Assembly (NCBI GenBank): GCA_036897525.1
Contig: JAYMTJ010000041.1
Location: 25,104 to 89,103 of the forward strand
Source of the DNA: Pelargonium x hortorum
Lineage: Eukaryota; Streptophyta; Magnoliopsida; Geraniales; Geraniaceae
Length of the DNA stretch: 64,000 bases
Direction: 5' to 3'
Positions 25,801 through 34,258 of the stretch are shown piece after piece. The stretch's first letter is position 1. Every line of letters starts with the position of its first letter. The translations under genes and the position numbers were made by a program. The notes below the pieces were generated by a model that made no database searches, was not told the origin of the DNA, and was given only the letters and a program-made list of their open reading frames with translations.

Positions 25801-27258
25801 ATTATTTGCTTTCTGAGACTGCCTTGACTTTAGAAACTGGAAACCTCTTACATTCCCTTTTAAAAACCCTCCCTAAAGAGCCGGTGAATTGAGTAATTAG
25901 AGCTCTTCTTATACAGTTTTTATTTTAGAGAAAAAAAAAAGATTCATACCTTGTTTGTTACTAAGATTCAGAATACCCCTATCTGTACTCTGTCTCTTTT
26001 CTTTTATGAGCTATACCCTTTTCCTAAGATATATACCCTTCTTATAACCTATAACTTTCTTCTTAATCTTTAAAAACCCATCTTTTTAAGACTCAAAGAC
26101 CTCGAAACACTTGAAAAAAACAAATACATTTGCATATCTAAAAGATACTTTTGGTCCTACCTCAGAACTTTAAAATCTTTCTTTTTATCGTATCGAGTTG
26201 TATTCCACCCGATCCAAGTACCTAGAGTGCTAATTCAGAAACAAGCTGCCAGTAACCTTTTTTAGCTCTTTGAAGCCTTTCGTTTCAAGGACCTAACTGC
26301 TCTTCTTATATCCTAAATCCGGAGTTTCCCCTATAATAGAGATCTAAGAGAGGCCTCTTTTTATCTTGGTTTCAACCTGTAAAAATTGACAGGGAGCTCA
26401 GGGCTCTTCCTAGTTTTGTGGATCCTAAATAGAAGTTTTTGCAGGAATTCCGTGGTGAATAGTGGATAAGGAAGTCTTTAAAAATGCTTGTCCAGATAAG
26501 AAAGAGCATGCCCGTTTTCCTTAGCTTTTCTAGAAGTTATGAACTCTTGTGTGCATTCCCTTCCGCTTGGTTACCTCACCAATATAAATAGAAATTCTTT
26601 ATGATATACTAAAGCTATAGTTTTACCTTTGAGAAAAAGGTTTTCTCATTTCAGGACTTAAGGTTCGTTCTACTTAAGTCTAATATAATAAAGGAAGTTT
26701 TTAAGAATAGTTACTCGCTTAACTAAGGCAACTTTGTCTCTAGTTTTTTTATACATTTTACATAGCTTTGTTAATTCTGTAATTTAGAAGTTTGTTATTT
26801 AGTGGTATCTATAAATAAAGCCGAAAGCGCAAACCGCCCTGTTTTTTAAATCGGGACTCCAATCACTGCTTCTTTGTAAAGGTTTTACAGATATAGAGTG
26901 CTGAGCTGAAAAGGAAAGCTTTTTTATTAAGCGTGATTGAAACAAAGTAACTGCCTAGTAAAGTTGAGTGAAACTTCCGCAAAATGACTTAACTTGGTCC
27001 CACTTGTAATGGCTATCCTAACCCCTATTTCTAGATAACTTGTATTTCTTTCTAAAAGGGTTTCAATTACGGAAGCTTCTTAGGAAAATACCAACAAGAG
27101 ATCGAGGACTTCCCTTTTGGAGTTAGAGAGCATAAAGATCCCTTTTTGACAACTAGAAACCCCCGTTACTTAATAACCTTCCTAAACCGAAAAAATCTTC
27201 AATTTTCTTTATTATAAATACCATACAAACCCGTACCCCTCAAAGAAAAGCTGCCTCT
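22801..27258. other. Non-coding, no feature seen
   Basis: No gene is recognised. A 64-codon minus-strand frame at 24219-24413 has an unusually even amino-acid mix (includes EEGVTLTVYSSDVQGPTKIA) and is discussed in the findings. Confidence 0.55.
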
Positions 27259-27334
27259 TATAATACGACTTGAACCCTTTGACATGCTGATCAAAAACGG
27301 GTGCTCTACCAACTGACAACTGAGCTATGAATAG
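27259..27334 (-). pseudogene. tRNA-like remnant (Lys-type D arm)
   Basis: On the minus strand the segment contains ATAGCTCAGTTG, a seven-base repeat TCAGTTG, then GTAGAGCA, and later GGGTTCAAGTC, the order D arm then T loop of a class I tRNA. The D-arm words match plant trnK, but the anticodon region (CCCGTTTTTGATCAGCATG) does not form a stem, and the acceptor strands do not pair. The last part is shared with 4188-4212. It is a decayed tRNA of uncertain identity. Confidence 0.45.
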
Positions 27335-27479
27335 AAATGCTTGACTACTTAACTTACTAACTAGTAAAATATACAAGATCAGTATTCTTTTAATCTATTT
27401 GTATTGAAGTAATTCACTAGAAACAAACAAATTCTTTTAGCCTCAGTTCTTGAAGTGAAGAAAAGAAGGCATTCTTTTT

Positions 27480-27743
27480 CTAATACCGGTTCTGTATCCC
27501 TTGTTTCATACTCTGATTTCTGCACTCCGTATCCTCTTGATTCTTAGGAACTTTATTACCAAACTTCGTATGCCTCTTCTTGTTGCTGCCTAAAAACTTT
27601 CTTAATACCTGTAACTGTCCTATGAGTCTTTGTCTTGTAACTAGTCTTATTGCAACCTTGACTTGTATAGAACCCACTGAAGTCTCTCTCTGTATCCGAA
27701 ACGGAAAAGTCATAAGAAGTGGTTTACCAAACCCTATATACAA
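27480..27743 (-). repeat. Pyrimidine-rich block of the dispersed A/G-rich set
   Basis: An 87-codon minus-strand frame with an ATG spans this block and includes SNKKRHTKFGNKVPKNQED. Other frames read KTSYKTKTHRTVTGIKKV. The similarity is to 22620-22670 and not to any protein I know, so the frame is treated as repeat read-through. A tRNA-like remnant lies 150 bases away, as it does at 22.3 kb. Confidence 0.4.
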
Positions 27744-30060
27744 TACATTACACTAAAACTAAAGGATAAACTGGAACTTAGATTAATTCAAAAGGGTCCA
27801 TTATCTAGACGTGCTTAAAACACGAGAGTGCCTTGCTCGTCAAACCCGAACTTCACTAAGCTCTATCCCTTATTTGAAATGGAATTCTTAGAACTTCTCA
27901 AGCAGCTATACTTTAGCATAACTTTTCTAAAGGCTACAGAAGAAATACAGAGACAGCTCCTTATATAAATAGAAGCCTTTTCGATTTGCCTTTGTCTTTC
28001 TTATCTTTATTTCCTAGATACTCTTCTTTAAAGCTACCTTTTGGAATAGGTAAGAAAGTACTCATTTTGATCCAAAGTGAGGGATGCTTTAGGTTAGAGC
28101 TAATTCCTAGTTGTTAAGACTTTTCCTTTCTATTCTAAAACTCCTTTACAGAAGAGAAACCAAAGCAGGAATCGTAGTTAGGATAGTCAGTACTATTCCC
28201 TTGGCAGCTAATTAGAAACTAACAACAAGACACCCTCACTCGCAAGCATTTGCCTTTAAAACAAAACGGGCATAGAAAAAGGTTTTAGATACCAACCCTT
28301 TAGTACCCAAACTCAAGATAGAGGACAGAATATATAGGTCTTTCTTTTGGGGCCTTACTTGCTTAGTTATCAAGGAATTCAGAAACAAGACAAGGGATTA
28401 AGATAGAATGACAGACATAATTGACTGGTTTGTTCCCGTCGCAACGGAAGAGACTCTCAAACAAGGCACCATTCTAGCAATACTTAGAAGACAAAGAGGA
28501 AGGAAAGAGAATAAGCAAGACTTCTTTTACTTACATACACATATAGTAAAAGCAAAGATTAGGCCTTCTTTTCCTCTAAAAGAGCCTTAACAAGCTAAAC
28601 TTAATAGTTAAGGAACAACAGAATCCCTTCATAGAAGTACAAAAAGAGTCTCTCAGTACAGATAGTAACCAACCGCAAGAAAAGCCCTGTAATATATCCA
28701 AAAATAGGCTGAGAGGAGGCATACCTCGGAAAAGGTTTATAAAATGAAGTATAAAAAATATACCAAGATTTCCAAATTTCTTTATGTCCAAATCTGGTAA
28801 ATCCTTATTGATTAAATTAGGAATTTTAGTGGGAGGCCTAAAGAATTTGGCCTAGATTCTATACTTTTTGTTAAGCTCTAGAATATAACTTTAGGGCAAA
28901 ACCTCTATCATAAGGGACGTTCTTTCTACAGTATCTCCCTACTCAGGGACCAAAACTATAATAAATCTATTTGGATACCTTTATTTATTAAATAAATATA
29001 GATGAGGTTTTTATAAACAAGGGATGTAGTACAGTGTCAATTTTCAGCTTATAAGCTAGGTGTTCGATAATTTTTTATAAAAGGTAAAGCAGCAATTCCA
29101 ATTATATGAAATCAAAGGCTCGTATAGTTAATGCTTTACTAAGTTAATTAAAAAGGAATTTATTTAGAAAACTATATGCCCGGACTTTAGCTTCTATTCT
29201 TATGCAAGGAGGGGGGTTGACTAATGACTAATATAAAAATATAGAAAAGAGCTCCTCCTTAATAGCAAGAAGTTAAGAAAACTACTCTCTATATAGGGCC
29301 TTTTGGATTTTCTTAATACAAACTATGTTTATAACAAAGTCTCTCTTAATAAAAAATCCTCTTGGAAAAACCTATCTTGTATTGACTTTGGAGACTTTCA
29401 AATAGACTCGCCCAGAAAGTCGTCGTGTAAATCTTGAAGAATACCATTTTTGTAAGAGGGAATTTTACAAGAAGAAAACCCCCATCTTCTTTTTTTTCTT
29501 AAGTGGAAACTTTATTGTTTGTTGACTCATCAAAAAAGTGCATGCCAAGGGTCCAAATCTAGTTCAATATCGGATTCTTTCTTTATTTAGCAAACTTCCA
29601 ATATATACTTATAAATAGGTATAACATATGGAATATTATTATTATAATTTATAAGGTTCTAAACGTGTTTGAGTACCAGAGTTTTAGCCTTAATAGGTAT
29701 TGATCTACCTTCCTGTTGCCTAAAAAAGAAAAGTTACAAACGATAACCAAAAGCAGGATCTTCTTTTTGCACAAGAGGACTTGAACCGACGGTACTCTTC
29801 CACATAAATAAGTGTTTTGCCCTTTTCGTAGTCCAATTGGATGCATTGCGAGGATTCAAGTTTTATTTATAGACTCGTTGATGGCCCGCAGTTTCATTTC
29901 ATTATTATATTAAAGTTTGAAAAAAAGGTGAAGTGACTCTCATTTTTATTCTTGTTTCGATATATGTTTATAAAAAGTTAGTAGCGTTTTTATGGATTCA
30001 ATTAGACCCTCACCAATAAGTAGTTCAAATAGTACTAATCGGTCTGAAACCGAGGGTAAG
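27744..30060. other. Non-coding, no feature seen
   Basis: No gene is recognised. At 29750-29850 the minus strand has a CGGTTCAAGTCC string and a GCATCCA string about 70 bases apart, faintly tRNA-like, but no stems form. Confidence 0.55.
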
Positions 30061-30076
30061 TTGGAAGTAAAACTAC

Positions 30077-30191
30077 CTGATCAAGATGTTCAACTCCTTT
30101 GACCAACACAGAATAATAAACTTTATGTCCCTTCCCATTACTCTCTCTTTCTTCAACTTCATCAATATATGCCACACGAAGAGAGGGATTG
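30077..30191 (-). pseudogene. Callose synthase fragment, exon 5 of 5
   Basis: This 115-base exon is in frame and reads NPSLRVAYIDEVEERES followed by SVLVKGVEHLDQ. Its first base completes the Asn codon begun by the last two bases of exon 4. It ends at CAG before a GT donor (30076-30075). The next family exon (the EIYRIKLPGP region) is not found downstream, so the nuclear insert appears to end near 30060. Confidence 0.9.
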
Positions 30192-30199
30192 CTGTGAGA

Positions 30200-30360
30200 G
30201 AAGCACCGGGAATCAGGATCTTGTGCAAGAGGAACTTGTTATACTTTGCTCCAACCCAAAAGTTTAAGTTGTTAGGTGGAGAGCCTAACTTGTATATCAA
30301 GTAGTCATTGACTTCACATCCTTTCAATGTGAGAGATACGTGTTAACAAAAATTCTAACA
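30200..30360 (-). mobile_element. LTR-like remnant inside intron 4 of the callose synthase fragment
   Basis: Read on the minus strand, the segment opens with TGTTAGAAT. It then carries TCTCACATTG, a stretch that runs through GTTAGGCTCTCCACC, and ACTTTTGGGTTGGAGC. This wording resembles the start of long terminal repeats of small copia/TRIM-type elements dispersed in angiosperm nuclear genomes. I see no second LTR, primer-binding site or clear target duplication, so it is at most a truncated or solo LTR. It was probably already in the nuclear intron before transfer. The assignment rests on recalled pattern only. Confidence 0.4.
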
Positions 30361-30391
30361 AATATTTGGAACCATCAGATGGAGAACATAC

Positions 30392-30576
30392 TTGACCATC
30401 AAATTCAGGATGTCTGTGGCACGGCGATCTCCATTTCGCTTCTGGTTCCCATAGTTCTGGCATGTAGCTATGTATGTGAATTTCATGTCAGCAACAGCCT
30501 CTAATTGAGCATACATGGATCTCCTCTCCTATCTTCATCCGATGGGATGAGATGGCTTTGTAACCTTGTAGCATTT
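30392..30576 (-). pseudogene. Callose synthase fragment, exon 4 of 5 (frameshifted)
   Basis: The exon begins MLQGYKAIS, shifts frame in the 30530-30550 area (SDEDRR is visible in another frame), and resumes as SMYAQLEAVADMKFTYIATC and then RRATDILNLMV. It is 185 bases long, one more than a multiple of three once the split codons are removed, so the net frame is broken. The donor GTATGT lies at 30391-30386. The intron before it is 329 bases; an open frame on its minus strand there is only intron read-through. Confidence 0.9.
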
Positions 30577-30905
30577 CTGTTAACAATTGAAACAGTGAGA
30601 AGTACACTTACAATGCATAGATAGTACAAACTAAGCAGAAAGAGCCCAAGGGTAAAAGCACCTAAAACTAGATGTCTAGCAGACTTATATGTCATTGAAT
30701 ACCCAATGTTAAAAATATTCACTACATATCCCAATTAATAAATCCTAATGTGATTAAAGTTTGGTAGTTCAATAAATTATATATCATTGAAAATTTCTTT
30801 GGCAGCCTCATGGTACTTAACATGAGGAAAAGTATATCCACTACTTTCATTCCTCAAATTAAATATATCCTTTCATTTATCTCAAGTAAACTGCAGTACT
30901 CGTAC

Positions 30906-30974
30906 CCTCTTCATTAGCCATGTCAAGAAAAGCCTGAAGCTTTAAAGCCCGTCGGTAGTACATCATCCCTCTAA
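30906..30974 (-). pseudogene. Callose synthase fragment, exon 3 of 5
   Basis: This 69-base exon has an intact frame and reads VRGMMYYRRALKLQAFLD followed by MANEE. It corresponds to the strongly conserved TVRGMMYYR stretch of plant callose synthases. The intron before it is 73 bases. The donor is GT at 30905-30904, and the last base G joins AA of the next exon to give Glu. Confidence 0.9.
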
Positions 30975-31047
30975 CTGCAACACAACTAATCATCAGTACA
31001 AGTGTAGCGCAGACAAAAGTTCATAGGTTCAAAATAGATAGCCAGAC

Positions 31048-31175
31048 CTGTCCTGCAGAGGGTTTGCCCTCTTAAAGATGCCCAATGGCGCGAAGTTGCA
31101 AGATGTTCTCTTCCTTTTCCCAAACCTCACTTTCTTTTTTGCAATTAAGCCGCTCAATGAAGTTATTCCACTCAT
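31048..31175 (-). pseudogene. Callose synthase fragment, exon 2 of 5 (frameshifted)
   Basis: The exon reads EWNNFIERLNCKKESEVWEK, then EENILQLR. It continues as HWASLRGQTLCRT only if two bases (a GC doubling in the GCGCG tract at 31087-31092) are ignored. At 128 bases it is two longer than the 126 that its flanking intron phases require, which independently confirms the insertion. Translated as it stands, it stops at a TAA a few codons later. The upstream intron is 81 bases. Confidence 0.9.
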
Positions 31176-31256
31176 CTGAAAAAACCGCAACATGATAACT
31201 CACAGAGTAAGCAAGTACTAAACAGTGTTACTATGGACATTGACAATGTTGCAGAC

Positions 31257-31366
31257 CTGGGTAGATCTTTTGCAGGTAGTATACAATGGATACACCATCT
31301 TCATTCTCCATCTCAATATCAGATTTGGAATAAACAGTCTCTTCACTATAGTATGGAGTCAGGACA
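31257..31366 (-). pseudogene. Callose synthase fragment, exon 1 of 5
   Basis: This 110-base exon follows an AG acceptor (minus strand, 31368-31367) and ends before a GT donor at 31256-31255. It reads without a stop from SVLTPYYSEE through MENEDGVSIVYYLQKIYP and ends with a G that completes an Asp codon (GAT) with the next exon. The preceding exon, which in the family supplies the residues before SVLTPYYSEE, is not found upstream, so the insertion probably begins within the intron just beyond 31366. Confidence 0.9.
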
Positions 31367-31429
31367 CTGCCAATGGCAAGAAACATAATTATGATACAAT
31401 TAAAGATTTAAGCTATAGCTAGAGTAGTT

Positions 31430-34176
31430 TACGAGTCGGACTCCAATACTAAAACCCCGGGACTTATCTTTATAACTCTTCATATTATTCCTTATTTTTA
31501 ATAGAATCCCTTAGATGTATTAGAAATTGTCCTATAATGCTTGTTTACTAGTATCCCAACTCACCGGTTCTTCAGTTAGAAGATGAGATATAGTATAGAA
31601 ATAAGAACTAACCCCGTATTTTAGCCTAGGTAGAATTACACGATGTAAATTCCTTACACTGATAAGGCTCTTTCACTTGGTAAAATATTACCTTAATACA
31701 GGCAGAGTGCTCTATAACCTCCTCTTTTGTGGCTTGGCTTTCTACTTTAAAATATGAGATAGGTTACCCGGATTTTAGTAATATATTCTATGTTTAGCTT
31801 TCGTTCAGTTTACTGGAATGCAATCGAGGTGCCCCTCTGCAACTAAGGATTCGAAATAAAGTAATAAAAGATACGAAGTTTAGAGTATTTAGGATCCTAG
31901 TTTATACCACGAAGAGAAGCAGAGACGGTAAAAAAAGGGTATAACCGGGGCTCTAGATAGCACCAGATGGACTTTATTTAATTTGTAAGAATTGTTAGAT
32001 TTTGAGGTTGGTACGAGATTACGGGATGATATAGAGAATGTCATCAAATCGCTTTAGAGCACCTAACAGGGAATCGTTTTTTATCTCGAGTAGTCTATTT
32101 TTCGTAGTTGAATAACATATTTGGATGCAGTATATTCAATAGATTTTATCTCATTTTATCTAATAAGACCCTTTATGCTAAAGTTAAAGTATCTATTCCT
32201 ATTTTAAAACCAAATTCCTTGTAGTTTAGTATAGTGGATGCTATTTTATTATATCAAAAAAGGAGGAGCCAGTTAAGCTGACTGATGTAAAACCCGTATC
32301 TTACACCTCCAGCGTTGGTTTAATACTTACTAAATATTACCGAATCTGGCTACAATCTATTCCCAAACAAAGAGTTCTTTTTTTTAGTCTAAGACTAGGG
32401 TGCAACAATTCAAGTAAAGTTAAGTTGACACGGCAAAGGCCGGAGCCCCCGCAGGGGAGTATACCCTTGATCTCAGAACAAAGATTGGCTCCTAAATGCA
32501 GGAATCCACGAGAAGTAAGTAAGACAAATATAAATAACGAAGCGGGGTTTTTTCACCTCACATTTAATATTACTCTATTGCCTACACCCGCTAGCCGGTA
32601 GTAAGCCAAGAGAGACCTAAGTCAATGCCTGCCAGCGCTCCTATGGGTGCCCTTAAATTAATCGATACCTAAAAGACTTCTAAAATTTCTTTACTTTCAG
32701 GATTGGTAGAGTTGCGTACTTTATATTGTAATAATCTGTACAATATAAGGGCAACAATTATAATCAAACGGAAATTATTTTGAACTTAAGTAACAGCAAA
32801 ATCGACTGATTTAAAGGCTCGCGTATACCCCACAAAATAAACCCAGAATAAATAACTAAGGATTTTCAGAACCGGATGAAGGCTGGTAAATATTAAGAAT
32901 ATTAGACTTCTTTTTTATGTATTACTAGGAGTTCTTTTGCAAGTGAGGGAAATAATAAAAAAAATTTCATGCTAAGTGTTAGAAAGCGGTTTACACGGAA
33001 TTCTACAGTAGAGAAGAGAGCAATTTGACTCTACTCGAAGTAACAAATTATATATAGAACATTATAATAATACCAGTACGGGATTTCTTTTTGAATAAGT
33101 ACGTTAAGGGCTTACCTTACATAGACTTGCTAAGCATAGCCTTTGTATTCTCTCGACTAAGTTACTTTATATTATTCTTAAATCTAGCTAGAATACTTCA
33201 TACTTCAATTTTCTTAGGATTTCATATATTTTAATAGTATTGGTACCTAGTTTCCGCCTAAAGTCAATAGGGTTCCTTTGAAAGACGGAATCATTTAGAT
33301 AGAAAAGAAATCATAGAAATTATTAGGTGTATATACGTAGGAATCTATTTGTATTACAAGCTGCTGAGCAAAGAGCTAAAACGCTTCTAAATTTACAGGG
33401 ATTACGAAGGTTCAAATAGGGTCCCTAGCATGTGGGTAGGCTGCTTATTCAATGAAAAAAGTTTGATTTTGAAGTATAGTATAGAGAACGTAGTTTTATT
33501 ATAAAATGAAGGGAATTCCTTATTAGACTTTACTTTTTTTGAACTGCCCCGCGGCGAACACTCGCCGAATAGGCGTATAAACAAAGAGCTGGAAATACCC
33601 TTGTTTACACTCTACATACAAACGTTAACTGTAATTCTTTTTCCTAAAACGCAGCAATGACGGGTCGTTTAGCAACCTCTTTGCATTATGGCCTTGCCTT
33701 ATGGAGCACCTATCTGGGAATCCTGATTACATTATATTATATTGTAGTTATTTACTGAGACTGAGCAGCGCCACTTTTACAAGACTTCTAAGAAAATAGA
33801 TGAGATTTTCACTAACGTAGGGGGTAAGCATGAAAGGAACCCGGCTGATACGGATATTTTAGCGGGTTTCTGTTCTCTACCAGGCACTAAGCTCAGGGAT
33901 TCTGAATACTTTTTTATAGTAATAACTTATACGAGTACAACCTACTGGATTGCTTGAGTAAAGGCCCACTTTGTACTTAGAATTAAAGCTAGTTGTTTGT
34001 AATTATTAGGATATATAATTGATAAGAAAAGGGTTTCTTTTCAATACATTTATTAACCCTGACATACTATACTAACTAAAGGCAGATCTTTTAAGGTAGA
34101 GAAGGCTCTTTTATTTTATGACAAGCTTTCCTATATACATACCTATAATACCTAAAAGAACATACTAATAAGTTTT
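31430..34176. other. Non-coding between the nuclear insert and trnS
   Basis: Apart from the hairpin at 33552-33567 and a GC-rich string near 32420-32460 (GGCCGGAGCCCCCGCAGGGG), nothing is seen. Confidence 0.55.
33552..33567. other. GC-rich perfect hairpin
   Basis: CGGCGA-ACAC-TCGCCG forms a 6-bp stem with a four-base loop in strongly AT-rich surroundings. No T-run follows on either strand, so it is not a bacterial-type terminator. It could fold in RNA or be a relic of a tRNA or other GC-rich insert. Confidence 0.6.
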
Positions 34177-34258
34177 CGGAGGCAGTGAGAACGATACAAA
34201 AACACCTTTGTATGTTAATTTAGCAAACCAATGCCTTAAGCCACTCAGCCATACCTCC
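34177..34258 (-). tRNA. trnS-GCU: tRNA-Ser(GCU), native plant mitochondrial type, abnormal T arm
   Basis: Minus strand, 82 bases. The acceptor stem GGAGGTA pairs with TGCCTCC over seven positions, including one G-T pair, followed by discriminator G. The D arm reads TGGCTGAGTGGCTTAAGGCA. The anticodon stem-loop TTGGT-TTGCTAA-ATTAA carries anticodon GCT. The long variable arm pairs ATACAA with TTGTAT, as class II tRNA-Ser should. The first 40 bases agree with the usual plant mitochondrial trnS-GCU as I remember it. The expected T arm (GGG-TTCGAAT-CCC type, about 17 bases) is reduced to about 8 bases, GTTCTCAC, which cannot form a stem. It may therefore be a pseudogene, despite the fully paired acceptor. 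No protein gene lies next to it. Confidence 0.85.

Larger units (their letters stand above)
30077..31366 (-). pseudogene. Nuclear-derived callose synthase (1,3-beta-glucan synthase) gene fragment, five exons
   Basis: In plants, callose synthase is a plasma-membrane enzyme that polymerises UDP-glucose into 1,3-beta-glucan. On the minus strand, five blocks read as the middle of this family, in order and joined in correct intron phases: SVLTPYYSEETVYSK, then DEWNNFIERLNCKKESEVWE, then VRGMMYYRRALKLQAFLD, then EAVADMKFTYIATCQNYG with RRATDILNLMV, then NPSLRVAYIDEVEE. The wording is closest to the GSL8/GSL10 (CalS10/CalS9) type as I know the family; this was not searched. Every gap is bounded by GT and AG. 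The gene is broken: exon 2 carries two extra bases, exon 4 has a net frame change, and the rest of a protein of roughly 1,900 residues is absent on both sides. Introns show that the transfer was as DNA, not as spliced RNA. No function is expected here. Confidence 0.93.

Noticed and set aside
29755-29850. Possible tRNA: CGGTTCAAGTCC and GCATCCA strings, the latter also found in plastid-type trnI-CAU
   Set aside because: No acceptor, D or T stem can be drawn, and the order of parts does not match trnI-CAU.
30073-30327. Opposed frames at 30086-30304 (plus) and 30073-30327 (minus)
   Set aside because: Both lie over exon 5 and the preceding intron of the callose synthase fragment and are out of its reading frame.
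30501-30734. 77-codon minus-strand frame with a hydrophobic segment
   Set aside because: It is read-through of the 329-base intron into exon 4 of the callose synthase fragment in the wrong frame.
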